Positions 21,134-31,921 of a DNA stretch of 64,000 nucleotides are shown piece after piece (position 1 is the first letter of the stretch; each line of letters opens with the position of its first letter). The DNA is from Histomonas meleagridis (lineage: Eukaryota; Parabasalia; Tritrichomonadida; Dientamoebidae). The position numbers and the translations under genes are program-made. The stretch is from contig WSYJ01000092.1 in the NCBI GenBank assembly GCA_020186115.1, positions 62,001-126,000 on the forward strand, written 5' to 3'. A model generated the notes under the pieces. That model did no database searches and was not told the DNA's origin. It saw nothing but the letters and a program-made list of their open reading frames with translations.

Positions 21134-22150
21134 ATGGCATCCGAAGAACCCAGATATTTCGAGCTACCACTAGAATCTTACAACGGCAAGATTCCATTTA
21201 TTGTTGTTGATTTGATTGAAGAGATGCGACGTCGTCATGTTGAAAATTTTGTCGGTATATTTCGTCTTAATGGTTCTGATAGTCGTGTTAAAGAAATTAT
21301 CGAAAGATATAATCATGGTCCTATCAATGATCTTTCTTCATATACCGATATCAATAATCTTTCCACTACACTCAAACGTTATTTTCGCTACATGGCTGAA
21401 CAACATCGTCCTTTAATTCCATACGAATTATATGACTGCTTCATAGGTCTTATGGGATGTGGTGTTGAAGAACGTGAAATCGAAGTTTCCAAATCTCTTG
21501 TTAAAAACATGACACCCTGTAGTTTAAAGACTCTTGCATATCTCTGTAAGTTTCTAAAAGATATCACAGAAAATCAAGCAGTCAACAACATGACATCTAG
21601 TAATTTAGCCATCTGTATTGCTCCTAATATTTTAGTTCCACAATCACCGACCGAATCATTAATGACAGAAAGTGGTCTTTCCAACTCAGCGCTTGATTTA
21701 ATGATCAGGTGTTATGATCAAATATTTGATGATGTTGTGATCACAGAAGATGACTTTTGCAATGACGAAGACATTGCATCGCTCAATGCGCCTAAAGTAA
21801 ACATTGAAAAACTTAAGCATCTCATTGCAAGATGCAAGCTAAGGGAAGGCTCGCTCATTCCCTACATCCCGATCTGCAGACTCCTCAAGAGCCCATGCTA
21901 CGCGCGGCCCACGAAGGAGCCTCCGCACTTCGACGACGTCAAACCCGCTGAGCCTGTGGCACCTGTTGTACCTGAGGCGCCAGCTCCGCCTGTTGAGCCA
22001 GTCGAACAAGATGAACATGTCGATGCTGTAGAGCAAGCGGAGGATGATGCGCCTGCGGAACCTGTGGAACCTGAGGAACATGTTGAGCATGTTGATGATA
22101 TTGAACCTGATGTATCTGTTGAGCCTGTTGCAGAAAATCCCGTCGAATAA
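21134..22150 (+). CDS. RhoGAP-domain protein with acidic Pro/Val/Glu tail
   Basis: A 338-residue protein whose first ~205 residues form a RhoGAP domain that would stimulate GTP hydrolysis by Rho/Rac GTPases and so control actin. The arginine finger is visible as GIFRLNGSD (Arg44). The LKRYFRYMAEQHRPLIPYEL segment matches the conserved LKxFLRELPEPLIP helix, and NNMTSSNLAICIAPNIL matches the NLAxxFGPxL motif. Residues ~235-338 are a low-complexity tail of PVEPVE/EHVE/APPVEP units. They may be an unstructured docking region. The tail DNA (21840-22140) is markedly richer in G+C than anything nearby, which also produces long shadow ORFs on the opposite strand. The ATG follows GATAAA with no earlier in-frame ATG. 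Confidence 0.9.
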   Translation: MASEEPRYFELPLESYNGKIPFIVVDLIEEMRRRHVENFVGIFRLNGSDSRVKEIIERYNHGPINDLSSYTDINNLSTTLKRYFRYMAEQHRPLIPYELYDCFIGLMGCGVEEREIEVSKSLVKNMTPCSLKTLAYLCKFLKDITENQAVNNMTSSNLAICIAPNILVPQSPTESLMTESGLSNSALDLMIRCYDQIFDDVVITEDDFCNDEDIASLNAPKVNIEKLKHLIARCKLREGSLIPYIPICRLLKSPCYARPTKEPPHFDDVKPAEPVAPVVPEAPAPPVEPVEQDEHVDAVEQAEDDAPAEPVEPEEHVEHVDDIEPDVSVEPVAENPVE

Positions 22151-23599
22151 ACCAATTTTTTGATTTTTTGTTAAATAGGCTTAATACAGTAAATTATGTA
22201 ATGATGTTTTTGGTAATAATTGTTATTTTGAGAAATTTATGCCTGATGAATGGTTTAGATTACTGTTTCGGGTTTAAATTTTTGAAACATGTAATGTGTT
22301 TAAATACTGATCATAATGCTTTAAAATATTATTTTCTAAAAAAACAATACGTTATTAATTGAAGAAATTTTTTTTTAATAAACGAAAACATCTACAAATA
22401 TTTTTTCTAAATTTATTTTTATTATATATACTTAGAAGATAATTTTGTTTAATTTTTATAATCACTGATAAAAAGATATTTTGTAATTTTGGTTTTTAAT
22501 AAATATATCATTTTTCAAAAGATATTTTTTGATTTCTTAATGTAATTTGTTAGTGAGTACATATTTATTATGACAACTCAGTTGATACATTCTAGATAAC
22601 AAAATGCATTTTTAATTAAAAAAGTATAAAAAATATAGCTTAATGACTGATCAACTTCAACGATAGACTAAAATGAATAAAAAACCATCGTATTCCAACT
22701 CAAAACCCGAAACAGAAGGAAAACATTTTTCTATCTTGAAAATATAAAAATTGTATTGAAGTCTTTATTAATAAGGAAAATAGACACTTATTCGGCAAGT
22801 TATGATATAATGATTTTTTTTTTTTTTTTAATTTTTCTTATACAAATTTTTTCCTTGTAAATGTATCTTTCGATATCTCTGAAATATTTCCAAATATTTA
22901 CCTTTGTAATGCAGCGTTATATGTTTTATTTATTATTTTTATTAAAATTTTTAATAATATTTCATAAAACATTATAAAACCAATTGAGTTTACTTATTTT
23001 TCTATAAGTTTGATACAGTTCCTCGCATACAGTTGTTAACGAAGATGATAATAATATATATTGTATTTTTATGATTTTAGTTATATTTCTTTCAACGCAA
23101 ACTTATCTCTTCCATGAGTACTTTTTCCTTTTAAGAGAAAATTTGTCAATAATTGATAATAATATGAATTCAGATAATTATGACGCAATTTCAGATTAGT
23201 TGTAATAATTAGATCAGTGGCTTTTGATTGCGGATCATAAAAATTCTGATAAAGAATTGATTGTACTGGAACATCTTACAAACTTATGGATATTCTTTCC
23301 AGGAGGGAAATGCGGATTTTCTATTTTTTTGATGACAATTTATTTTTTTGAGCTCTAAAATCAGATGAAAAATCATGCCCCTTTGAATTTTTGAATTCAC
23401 CGATGATTATCCTATCAATCAACACATTCAAAAAGTAATTATCGCAAAATTTTGGCATACGTAATGATGCCAAAAGTTGGCCAGGAAGCAATAGAAAAAT
23501 TCCAAAAACGGGCTCAAAAAACGTTAAAGCTTTAACAAATTCTGGTTTTGTGTGCTTTATAGCTTATCGTAATTTTTTTTTCATTGTCAATTAGGCGAA
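22151..23599. other. Long AT-rich intergenic region
   Basis: About 1.45 kb with long A and T runs and no supported gene. The last bases before the next ATG contain TTTTTTTTTCATTGTC, an Inr-like TCAYT sequence about 18 bp from the start codon of the ankyrin gene. A 64-codon frame at 22168-22362 lacks any family features. Confidence 0.4.
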
Positions 23600-26500
23600 A
23601 TGCAGCAAAATCCCCCTGTCCAAACAAAAATGGACTGTGATCAACAAGGGAAACAAGAAGTGGGAAAGGGGGTCCCAAATAAACATGCAATGAATTATAA
23701 TCCACAAGTTTTTCAGACAAATTTCCCAAATCAACATTTCTTTCAAAGTGATCCACATCAACCAATGAAGATACAAGAACATGCAACATACCAAAAGGGG
23801 CTTCAAATTTATACCCAATCAACTGATAGAACATATACAGAACCTCAATTCTTTTCTCAAATTCCTCCTGGAATGCAAGTGCAAACTCGACCAGGAGTTC
23901 AACAAATATTTAATTCGTCACAATCTCCTAATGTTTTCGATAAACATATTCATCCAGATCATCGACCCAACATTTATGCACGACGTCCAGTTACACAGCC
24001 ACCTTTTAGTGAAACAATCCGAGTTCAACGATCTCCACCTATGCAAACCATCATTAATAATCAAATCTTTACTACAGAAATAAAGAAAACATCTGAACAT
24101 ACACAAACGCACTGCCGTGACACTGGCCCATCACTACAACCGAAACAAGTCATTATTATCAAGCGACCAGTTCAATCTACATCAACCCTCAAAAACGCAT
24201 CGAACATCATTAGCAAAGCTCTCTTTGACTGCGATGACCCATGTGTTGCCACGCAACTTATAGCTGATGGTGCTGATGTCAATTATGTTGATGAAGAAAA
24301 TCGCACGGCATTATTCAAATGCAAAAACGTTGAAGTTGCTAACATCTTAATTAAGTCAGGCATTAATATCAATGCGCGAGACAAGAGCGGGCGCACAGCC
24401 TTATTTTGTAACAACGAAGATATTGTAGAATTACTTATTCAGAATGGGGCAGATGTTAATGCCAAAGATAACAATGACGAGAACGCTTTATTTTGTAGTA
24501 ACTTTGCTGTTATCAAACTTCTTATTAAAGCTGGTATTGATATTAATGCGCGAAACAAAGAAGGAAAGACGGCATTATTTGGGGCGAAGACACAAGCGTC
24601 ATTAGCATTAATTAAATCAGGGATTAACATTAATATCAAAGATAATAATGGACGGACTCCATTATTTGGTAATAACTCGTCACAAATCGTTAAGTTATTA
24701 ATCAAAAATGGAATTGACTTTAATGCTATTGATAATCAAGGAAGGAATGCATTGTTTGGTTGTAATAATGTATTAATCATTAGAGCATTAATTGAAGCTG
24801 GAATCAATGTTAATATTGTCGATATGTATGGTAAGACAGCTTTGTTCGGCGCTAAGCCTAAAGCGTCAAGCGAACTAATTAAGGCAGGAATCAATTATAG
24901 AGTTAGAGATAGGGAAGGGAAAACGGCATTCTATTTAAGACCGAAAACAGAAGTAACAAAAATACTTAAAGATGGAGGAGTGGAAGAAGTCAGTCAACAA
25001 ATGATACAGGAGCTGTGCCAACAAGATCGAAGTCAAACGAGCTTCAGTACATATCAAATGTATGGCCAAGAAATGTCACAGCAAAATGTGTACCAGAAAC
25101 AACAAATGTATAATTCAGTACCAAATGAACAACAGCAGCAAATGTTCGAAGGATTATCGCAACAACAAATAAATCGAAATGACTTCGAACGAACGAATTA
25201 TCAACAACAGATATTCCAAAAAATACCGCAGCAACAAATAAATCGAAGTGACATCGAACAAACGAATTATCAGCCGCAGATATATAAAGCAATGACACAG
25301 CAACAAATAGAACAAAATGACACAGAACAACATATATTCCAAAAAATACCACAACTACAAATAAATCGAAGTGACATCGAACAAACGAATTATCAGCCGC
25401 AGATATATAAAGCAATGACACAGCAACAAATAGAACAAAATGACACAGAACAACATATATTCCAAAAAATACCACAACTACAAATAAATCGAAGTGACAT
25501 TGAACAAACGAATTATCAGCCACAGCAACAAATGTTTCAAGAAACAAATCAAAACGACGTTAATCAAATCTTCAAAACAATGCCGCACCAAGGCACACAT
25601 CATATTGAGCAAACGGAGATGAATTACAATCCGCAGCAGCAACAAATTTATCCTCGCAATCTATATGTAGCGCAACAAATTAATGACCTTAAACAAACAG
25701 AAATAAAATATCAACAACAAATGTTTGAAACAATGCCACAGCCAAATCAACAGATATATCAAGAAGTACCACAGAATATATATTATCAACAACGAATTCC
25801 AATAAACATAAATACGCAACCACAATCGCCTAAAGTAATGAATCAACAAATTTATCCAAATATTAATGTACAACAACAAATGTATCCACAACAACAAATG
25901 TATCCAAAAATTATCCAAATTCCACAACAACAACAAATAATTTATTCACCACAACAACAAACATATTCACTTAATCAACTCCAAAACATTTATCAAAAAC
26001 AATCGTACATAGTCCCTCCAGTACATAATTATCAAACTTATATTAATCAGAACAAAATGTTCCAACCATATCAAGTTGAACAACCACCACAACCAAAAAC
26101 GATATTTAATTGTAATAACATTAATGAGTTAATCCAACTCTTAAACAATGGTGTCAATGTTAATTCTGTTGATAACTTAGGCCGCACAGCATTATTTAAT
26201 TGTAAGAGCAAAGAGATTGCTCAACTGTTAATTGAAGTTGGCATTAACATTAATGCCAAAGACAAAAATGGTCGCACAGCATTATTCTGTAATGACTATG
26301 ATGTAATGCAATTATTACTTCAGTCTGGTATCGATATTAATTCACGAAATAAAAATGGGAAAACAGCACTGTTTGGACAAACGAATCCGAATAATGCATT
26401 ACTATTAATACATAATGGAATTGACGTGAATTTAAAAGATAATAATTATCAAACAGCTTTGTTCAATTGTAATGATACACGTATTGTAACAGCTCTAATT

Positions 26501-26671
26501 AATGCGGGTGTTGATATTAACGCAAAGGATAAAGACGGAAAGACGGCGCTCTTCACTTGCACTAACCCAAGAGTTGCAAAGTTATTAATAGACGCAGGAG
26601 CAGACGTAAATGTGCAGGACAAATTCGGTAAGACTGCACCTTTGGCCAGGAATTTAAAACAAAAAAAATAA
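23600..26671 (+). CDS. Ankyrin-repeat protein with central Gln-rich prion-like region
   Basis: A 1,023-residue protein in four parts. Residues ~1-195 are a Gln/Pro/Asn-rich leader. Residues ~200-450 carry about eight ankyrin repeats of the trichomonad type (NAKDNNDENALFCSN, DINARNKEGKTALFG). Residues ~455-830 are a very Gln/Asn/Tyr/Met-rich low-complexity region. Residues ~835-1020 carry a second block of five to six ankyrin repeats (NSVDNLGRTALFNC). The Q-rich centre contains nearly identical 41-residue tandem copies (25241-25520). Ankyrin blocks bind protein partners. The Gln/Asn-rich centre resembles aggregation- or condensate-prone prion-like domains (inference). No membrane segment, signal peptide or catalytic domain was seen. 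The antisense ORF over the Q-rich part is a composition shadow. The start follows an Inr-like TTCATTG. Confidence 0.85.
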   Translation: MQQNPPVQTKMDCDQQGKQEVGKGVPNKHAMNYNPQVFQTNFPNQHFFQSDPHQPMKIQEHATYQKGLQIYTQSTDRTYTEPQFFSQIPPGMQVQTRPGVQQIFNSSQSPNVFDKHIHPDHRPNIYARRPVTQPPFSETIRVQRSPPMQTIINNQIFTTEIKKTSEHTQTHCRDTGPSLQPKQVIIIKRPVQSTSTLKNASNIISKALFDCDDPCVATQLIADGADVNYVDEENRTALFKCKNVEVANILIKSGININARDKSGRTALFCNNEDIVELLIQNGADVNAKDNNDENALFCSNFAVIKLLIKAGIDINARNKEGKTALFGAKTQASLALIKSGININIKDNNGRTPLFGNNSSQIVKLLIKNGIDFNAIDNQGRNALFGCNNVLIIRALIEAGINVNIVDMYGKTALFGAKPKASSELIKAGINYRVRDREGKTAFYLRPKTEVTKILKDGGVEEVSQQMIQELCQQDRSQTSFSTYQMYGQEMSQQNVYQKQQMYNSVPNEQQQQMFEGLSQQQINRNDFERTNYQQQIFQKIPQQQINRSDIEQTNYQPQIYKAMTQQQIEQNDTEQHIFQKIPQLQINRSDIEQTNYQPQIYKAMTQQQIEQNDTEQHIFQKIPQLQINRSDIEQTNYQPQQQMFQETNQNDVNQIFKTMPHQGTHHIEQTEMNYNPQQQQIYPRNLYVAQQINDLKQTEIKYQQQMFETMPQPNQQIYQEVPQNIYYQQRIPININTQPQSPKVMNQQIYPNINVQQQMYPQQQMYPKIIQIPQQQQIIYSPQQQTYSLNQLQNIYQKQSYIVPPVHNYQTYINQNKMFQPYQVEQPPQPKTIFNCNNINELIQLLNNGVNVNSVDNLGRTALFNCKSKEIAQLLIEVGININAKDKNGRTALFCNDYDVMQLLLQSGIDINSRNKNGKTALFGQTNPNNALLLIHNGIDVNLKDNNYQTALFNCNDTRIVTALINAGVDINAKDKDGKTALFTCTNPRVAKLLIDAGADVNVQDKFGKTAPLARNLKQKK
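25241..25520 (+). repeat. 123-bp in-frame tandem repeat inside the ankyrin gene
   Basis: Copies begin at 25241, 25364 and 25487 (spacing exactly 123 bp, 41 codons). The unit runs from INRSDIEQTNYQPQ through KAMTQQQIEQND to HIFQKIPQLQ. The second and third copies differ at very few bases, the third is incomplete, and a more diverged copy precedes them. Length in multiples of three keeps the frame. This is a recent expansion by slippage or unequal exchange. Confidence 0.85.
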
Positions 26672-26808
26672 TTTTTCATATGTTCTGTAATGGAATATTT
26701 TATTTAGAATTTCATGTTTTATCATGAAAATGATCCTTGAATTGGATTAAAATGTTTTATTTAATAAAATAAAAATAAAAAATATTTTAATGAATTTTAT
26801 CGTATGAA
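26672..26808. other. Short AT-rich gap
   Basis: 137 bp of AT-rich sequence between the ankyrin gene and an LRR remnant. Nothing is recognised in it. Confidence 0.5.
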
Positions 26809-27235
26809 ATGCGTCAGAAAAACTTTGAAACGGATCTTCTGCTTCTTCTGCTTCTTCTCGTTTTTATGGAGCATTTGACTGATTTTTGGTGCTGCGTTCC
26901 AAAAAATGTAAACAGATTAAATTCTTTTTGTTTTGTTTTTGCTATATTTATGTTTGATGAAGCAACAAGAGCACTCACAATAACAAATTTAAGTATGATA
27001 ACTAATGATTGCATTTGCATAGATAAACATAATAGAATTTCTGTAATTGATATTCCAATTCAATCATTTGGAAGATGGCATTGAAATAGGCGATTCTGTT
27101 AACACGATATTTTTGGAAGCTTTTTATTTGAGTCACTTCATAGAATCAGTTATCATAGGGAAAGATGCTACAACAATAGATTCATATTCTTTTTGCTGGA
27201 TGCTATTCAAATATGAAACGCATTTTTTCCCCTAA
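26809..27235 (+). pseudogene. Frameshifted BspA-like LRR fragment
   Basis: Two overlapping frames (26809-27084 and 27047-27235) together read like one degenerate LRR_5 segment. The second frame contains IESVIIGKDATTIDSYSFCW, which fits the LxxVIIGxxVTTIxxxAFxxC unit, and the first contains SVIDIP. A frameshift near 27047-27084 separates them. There is no complete repeat array, signal peptide or membrane anchor, so this is a dead fragment. It abuts the duplicated DUF3447 piece directly. Confidence 0.5.
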
Positions 27236-27250
27236 TTTTTTAATTTTGTT

Positions 27251-27674
27251 AATATTATTTTCATAAATATATTTAAAGATATCATTTCTATTAAACATAA
27301 TTGCTGTTTCATATGTTTTATAAAATGATGAATGATTTTGCTCACATAAATGAATGATTTCTTCATTCCCACCTGCAACAGAGTATTTACCTGTGTTTAT
27401 TACATTTGCTCCATTCATAAGTAAATATTTAAAACATTTAACTGATCCGAAAAATGCTGCATAATCAATTAATGTAACATTTGGTTTGTTAATAAATGAA
27501 TATCTTTCATAAAGTGATGGTTCAATTATTTGATTAAAATTAAAATTTGTTTGTGATGACATTTCTTGAAGTTTTTCTACTTCATCATTACGAATTATTG
27601 TTGCAATTTTATTTGGATTATGTCCTTCTTTAATGAATTGCTTGTGAAGTTCAAAATTTTCAGAAAGATCTTTG
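27251..27674 (-). pseudogene. Truncated recent copy of a DUF3447/ankyrin gene
   Basis: This segment repeats 30491-30914 at a constant offset of 3,240 bp. Across about 410 bp I see only two or three base differences (for example at 27289 and 27292). The copy starts abruptly at the CAGAAAGATCTTTG junction (27661-27674 against 30901-30914) and loses similarity beyond it. It encodes the middle of a DUF3447-type region (MSSQTNFNF to FKYIYENN, 27562 down to about 27250), then a short unrelated tail. It has neither the N-terminal part nor the ankyrin repeats. It is a pseudogene created by a recent local duplication. Confidence 0.85.
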
Positions 27675-27682
27675 TTTTTTTT

Positions 27683-28775
27683 AATCGATTTTCTAGTATG
27701 AAATTAATTCTTTTAAATAATTATTATATACATGATTAACATCGGCAAAACAATGTATTGATAATAGTTAATTGAATTTTTATTTACAGCAATTTGATAT
27801 TAATTCCATAACTGAGTGTAATCCAATATATTATGTCATTTTTAATAGTTTGTTATCAATTGTTCAAGTAATAGAGAAAATTTATATGTTAGTTTATACC
27901 AGTGAATCAATATATATATTAAAATATATTATTGGATTATAAAAAATGATGAACGATCAATATTTGAGAGGAATTGAATATATCGTCTTCCCCGATAGAT
28001 TTTGATTGATTTTTGATCGGACAAAGGGTAATTTCTTGTTGTAAAAAAAACCATAAAAAATTTGAATGAAAATGTCTCACCTCAAATCAAGGAATTTTTA
28101 TGCCAAGAAATTTTTGTATTAAAATATCAAATGCCAATAATTGGAATTGATCAATCAAATTTTAATGACTGAATGTTAAATAAAAATCAATAAAACTTTT
28201 GTTAAAGTTAAAATATGTAATGCCCTTCTAAATTCTTTTGAAATGAGAAAAAACTATTCAGTATTTATTTTAAAACACATTCTGCAATTTTAGGTAAAAA
28301 ATTATATATTATAAATGATCCACCATTATTTTACCTACACAACAGTTATTCTCAATATATAATAATATTCGAAAAGGGATATATCTATAGTTTTCCGGAA
28401 ATTACTTTTTGTTCTTGGAAATAAATTATGTAATGAGGAATTTTGAATTTTTTCCAAAAAATCTTCGATTTTTTCCAAGTAAACCTCAGAAAAATTAACG
28501 TGCAAAATTTTACTACTCGAGTAGACACTTAATGAGATATTCATTTTTTTTCAAATTCCGAAGACCGCTATGCTCTGGAAATATGGTTGTTTGTATATTT
28601 ATATCAACTTTTGTTTTACTTTTCTTTCTAGTGTTTCTTGCGAACATTTGATCTTCAAGTTGATTTTAATGTTATTAGCAATATATGCTTTATTTCCATT
28701 TCTTATTGAAAATAAAGATTTGATGTAGAAGAGGAATCTGAATTAAAATTTTTGTTTGTACTTTATTTTTTATTT
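27683..28775. other. AT-rich region without supported genes
   Basis: About 1.1 kb between the truncated copy and the ankyrin array. A 69-codon minus-strand frame with ATG at 28544 (VYLEKIEDFLEKIQ) shows no family features and is not called. No repeat or RNA gene was recognised. Confidence 0.4.
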
Positions 28776-30146
28776 TTATTTTTTTTCATGAAGTAAATTT
28801 ACTATTTCTGTGTAACCTTTTTGGTGTGCAATTTGAAATGCTGTCTCAAATTATTGAAACATAAATAAAATTATTCAAATGAATTATTTTTGCATTAACA
28901 TCAATTCCTTTATCTAAAAGTATTTTTACTATTTCTATTTTATTATTTCTAGCTGCTATATGAAGTGCTGTTTCAAATTATTAAAACATATTCCAAATTA
29001 TTAAAACATATATAAAATTATTAAAACATATTTTAAATTATTCAAATGAATATCTTTTGCATTCACATCAATTCCTTTATCTAAAAGTATTTTTATTATT
29101 TCTATATTATTATTTCCAACTGCTATATGAAGTGCTGTTTCAAATTATTAAAACATATTCTAAATTATTAAAACATATATTAAATTATTCAAATGAATAT
29201 TTTTTGCATTAACATCAATTCCTTCTTTATCTAAAAGTAATTTTACTATTTCTATATTATTATTTCCAACTGCTATATGAAGTGCTGTTTTAAATTATTA
29301 AAACATATTCCAAATTATTAAAACATATATAAAATTATTAAAACATATATAAAATTATTCAAATGAATATTTTTTGCATTAACATCAATTCCTTTATCTA
29401 AAAGTAATTTTACTATTTCTATTTTATTATTTTTAACTGCTATATGAAGTGCTGTTTCAAATTATTAAAACATATTATAAATTATTAAAACATATTTCAA
29501 ATTATTAAAACATATTACAAATTATTATAACATATTATAAATTATTAAAACATATTCCAAATTATTAAAACATATTATAAATTATTAAAACATATTCTAA
29601 ATTATTAAAACATATATAAAATTATTAAAACATATTATAAATTATTAAAACATATTCTAAATTATTCAAATGAATATTTTTTGCATTAACATCAATTCCT
29701 TCTTTATCTAAAAGTAATTTTACTATTTCTATATTATTATTTCCAACTGCTATATGAAGTGCTGTTTCAAATTATTAAAACATATTCCAAATTATTAAAA
29801 CATATTATAAATTATTAAAACATATTCTAAATTATTAAAACATATCCAAAATTATTAAAACATATATCAAATTATTAAAACATATTCTAAATTATTCAAA
29901 TGAATATTTTTTGTATTAACATCAATTCCTTCTTTATCTAAAAGTAATTTTACTATTTCTATATTATTATTTCCAACTGCTATATGAAGTGCTGTTTCAA
30001 ATTATTAAAACATATTCCAAATTATTAAAACATATATAAAATTATTCAAATGAATATTTTTTGCATTAACATCAATTCCTTTTTCTATAAGGAATTTTAC
30101 TATTTCTATATTATTTATTTTTAACTGCTATATGAAGTGCTGGTTT
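28776..30146 (-). repeat. Ankyrin modules interrupted by 20-bp minisatellite spacers
   Basis: On the minus strand eight ankyrin modules are arranged in tandem: 30047-30146, 29897-29998, 29667-29768, 29360-29458, 29190-29291, 29043-29141, 28876-28974 and the C-terminal 28776-28847 ending in TAA. Modules 2-7 are exactly 99 or 102 bp (33 or 34 codons, ETALHIAVGNNNIEIVKLLL type). Between modules, always at the same codon, lie spacers of 48, 128, 208, 68, 48, 68 and 28 bp. Each equals n copies of a 20-bp unit (AAATTATTAAAACAT plus 5 variable bases, plus-strand reading) plus a final AAATTATT, so length is 20n+8. Every spacer is flanked by TTTGAA (minus strand), and every spacer breaks the frame or adds a stop. 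Module 8 has one extra base. Confidence 0.9.
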
Positions 30147-30217
30147 AAATTTTATAATAAAAATTTAAGTCATATTTTAAAATATCAAATTGTTTTAATA
30201 AAATTTCAATAAAATTT

Positions 30218-31456
30218 TCAAACACTTCTCTTTAAATTAATATATTTATGATTAATAAGGTAGTCAAAAAATTCTTCCTTGATAGAAATCTCTGAAATCT
30301 CTAAAAAATTTAATGAAATTTTATTGTTTCCGAGGAAATATAAAAAAATAATAATATTTCCTGTTCTAATAGAATTGATGATATGATTCTTATTGATATT
30401 CATTCCTTCTTCTTTTAAAAATGAAAGAAGATCAAAATTATCATGTAAAATACATTCTTTTCCTAATTCTTCTAAATTATTATCAGGATTAATTTTGTTT
30501 TCATAAATATATTTAAAGATATCATTTCGATGAAACATAATTGCTGTTTCATATGTTTTATAAAATGATGAATGATTTTGCTCACATAAATGAATGATTT
30601 CTTCATTCCCACCTGCAACAGAGTATTTACCTGTGTTTATTACATTTGCTCCATTCATAAGTAAATATTTAAAACATTTAACTGATCCGAAAAATGCTGC
30701 ATAATCAATTAATGTAACATTTGGTTTGTTAATAAATGAATATCTTTCATAAAGTGATGGTTCAATTATTTGATTAAAATTAAAATTTGTTTGTGATGAC
30801 ATTTCTTGAAGTTTTTCTACTTCATCATTACGAATTATTGTTGCAATTTTATTTGGATTATGTCCTTCTTTAATGAATTGCTTGTGAAGTTCAAAATTTT
30901 CAGAAAGATCTTTGAAATTATTTTCATTTTTGAATTTAAACCTTTGAGATTGCAGTTTTATGAATTCTTCTTCTGAAACATAATGTATATAAAAAGGATT
31001 ATTTTTATTTTGAATAATTTTTGATTCTATTAATTTACTTTCAATCATTTTTTCAAGAAGATAATTTGATTCTTCGTTATTAATTGATAACAAAAATTGA
31101 GTAACAACATTAATTAAGGTATTATTCGATTTTATTTCTGCTTTCTGTAAATACTTGATGCATAATTTTTCAAAGCCTTTGGAAACAAAATATGAATAAA
31201 TAATTCTGCTAATAATGTGAAGGAATGAAATTGGAAATTCTTGAGAAAAGTATTGAAAAGAAGATTCGACTGATTGATCAATATTTTCCTCGTTTAAATC
31301 GAAAATAATTCTCTCAATAGCTTGCAATATTTGAAGGTTTTCGTTGTATTTGATAATCGCTTGACTTTGATTTCCCCCCACTTGAAATAAATTGATTAAT
31401 TGATAAGATTTTGTTTGCTTTTTGATCGACAAATAGTGGTTTTTTGTTCGAAACAA
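30218..31456 (-). pseudogene. DUF3447 N-terminal region of a trichomonad ankyrin gene (broken)
   Basis: An open frame of 412 codons encodes the helical DUF3447-type N-terminal half (YNENLQILQAIERII, then SVKCFKYLLMNGANV and SVAGGNEEIIHLCEQNHSSF) typical of trichomonad ankyrin proteins. The frame opens at a TTG after a stop, and the first ATG lies far inside, so the native start is missing or in another frame (an ATG at 31587 is in a different frame). It ends at TGA (30218). The sequence then continues as recognisable protein (ENFIEILLKQFDILKYDL) in the next frame and leads into the ankyrin array at 30146. Three single-base shifts between 30218 and 30080 add up to three. The gene is probably dead, though indels in A/T runs could be assembly errors. 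Confidence 0.7.
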
Positions 31457-31921
31457 TGAAAATTTATGTCACTCGTATTTTGAATAAAAATAAAATAAGC
31501 CATATTCAATTTTCCAACCTTATTGTGCGACATCTGAAATATTTCAAGTGGGTGAAATGATCCATATAAATACTTGGTAACCACCATAACAACCTAAATA
31601 ATGCATAATTATAACAAAATTACCACAACAATATTTACTTAATTAAAATTGCAAGAAAAGAAGTAATAATGCATAAGTTTTACTGTTCAATACCAATCCT
31701 AATAAAGCAAATAATTCAAGCTAGCATTATGAATTATGCACAACATTAACAAATTTTTGATTCATCTAGACATAAGAATTATATCACAATATCCAAATAA
31801 GCATAATCATAATGTTTCACAAAATATAATTTTGTAAAGCATTTGCGATTTAATCTGGATAAATTTTTTAATTCATTAATACTCTATATACATAGTTGTC
31901 ATGAAAAACATGTACATAGAA
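31457..31921. other. AT-rich intergenic region
   Basis: 465 bp upstream of the DUF3447 remnant. A 63-codon frame from the ATG at 31587 could have supplied the lost N-terminus but shows no family similarity. Nothing else is supported. Confidence 0.35.

Noticed and set aside
21839-22155. Two minus-strand ORFs over the RhoGAP tail (Ser/Gly/Thr-rich)
   Set aside because: Composition shadow of the Pro/Val/Glu-coding segment; no family features.
25044-25547. 167-codon minus-strand ORF
   Set aside because: It is the complement of the Gln-rich CAA codons of the ankyrin gene and mirrors the 123-bp repeat.
28776-30146. The repeat-spacer pattern superficially resembles a CRISPR array
   Set aside because: The repeated units encode ankyrin repeats, the spacers are themselves built of one 20-bp unit, there is no cas gene, and the genome is eukaryotic.
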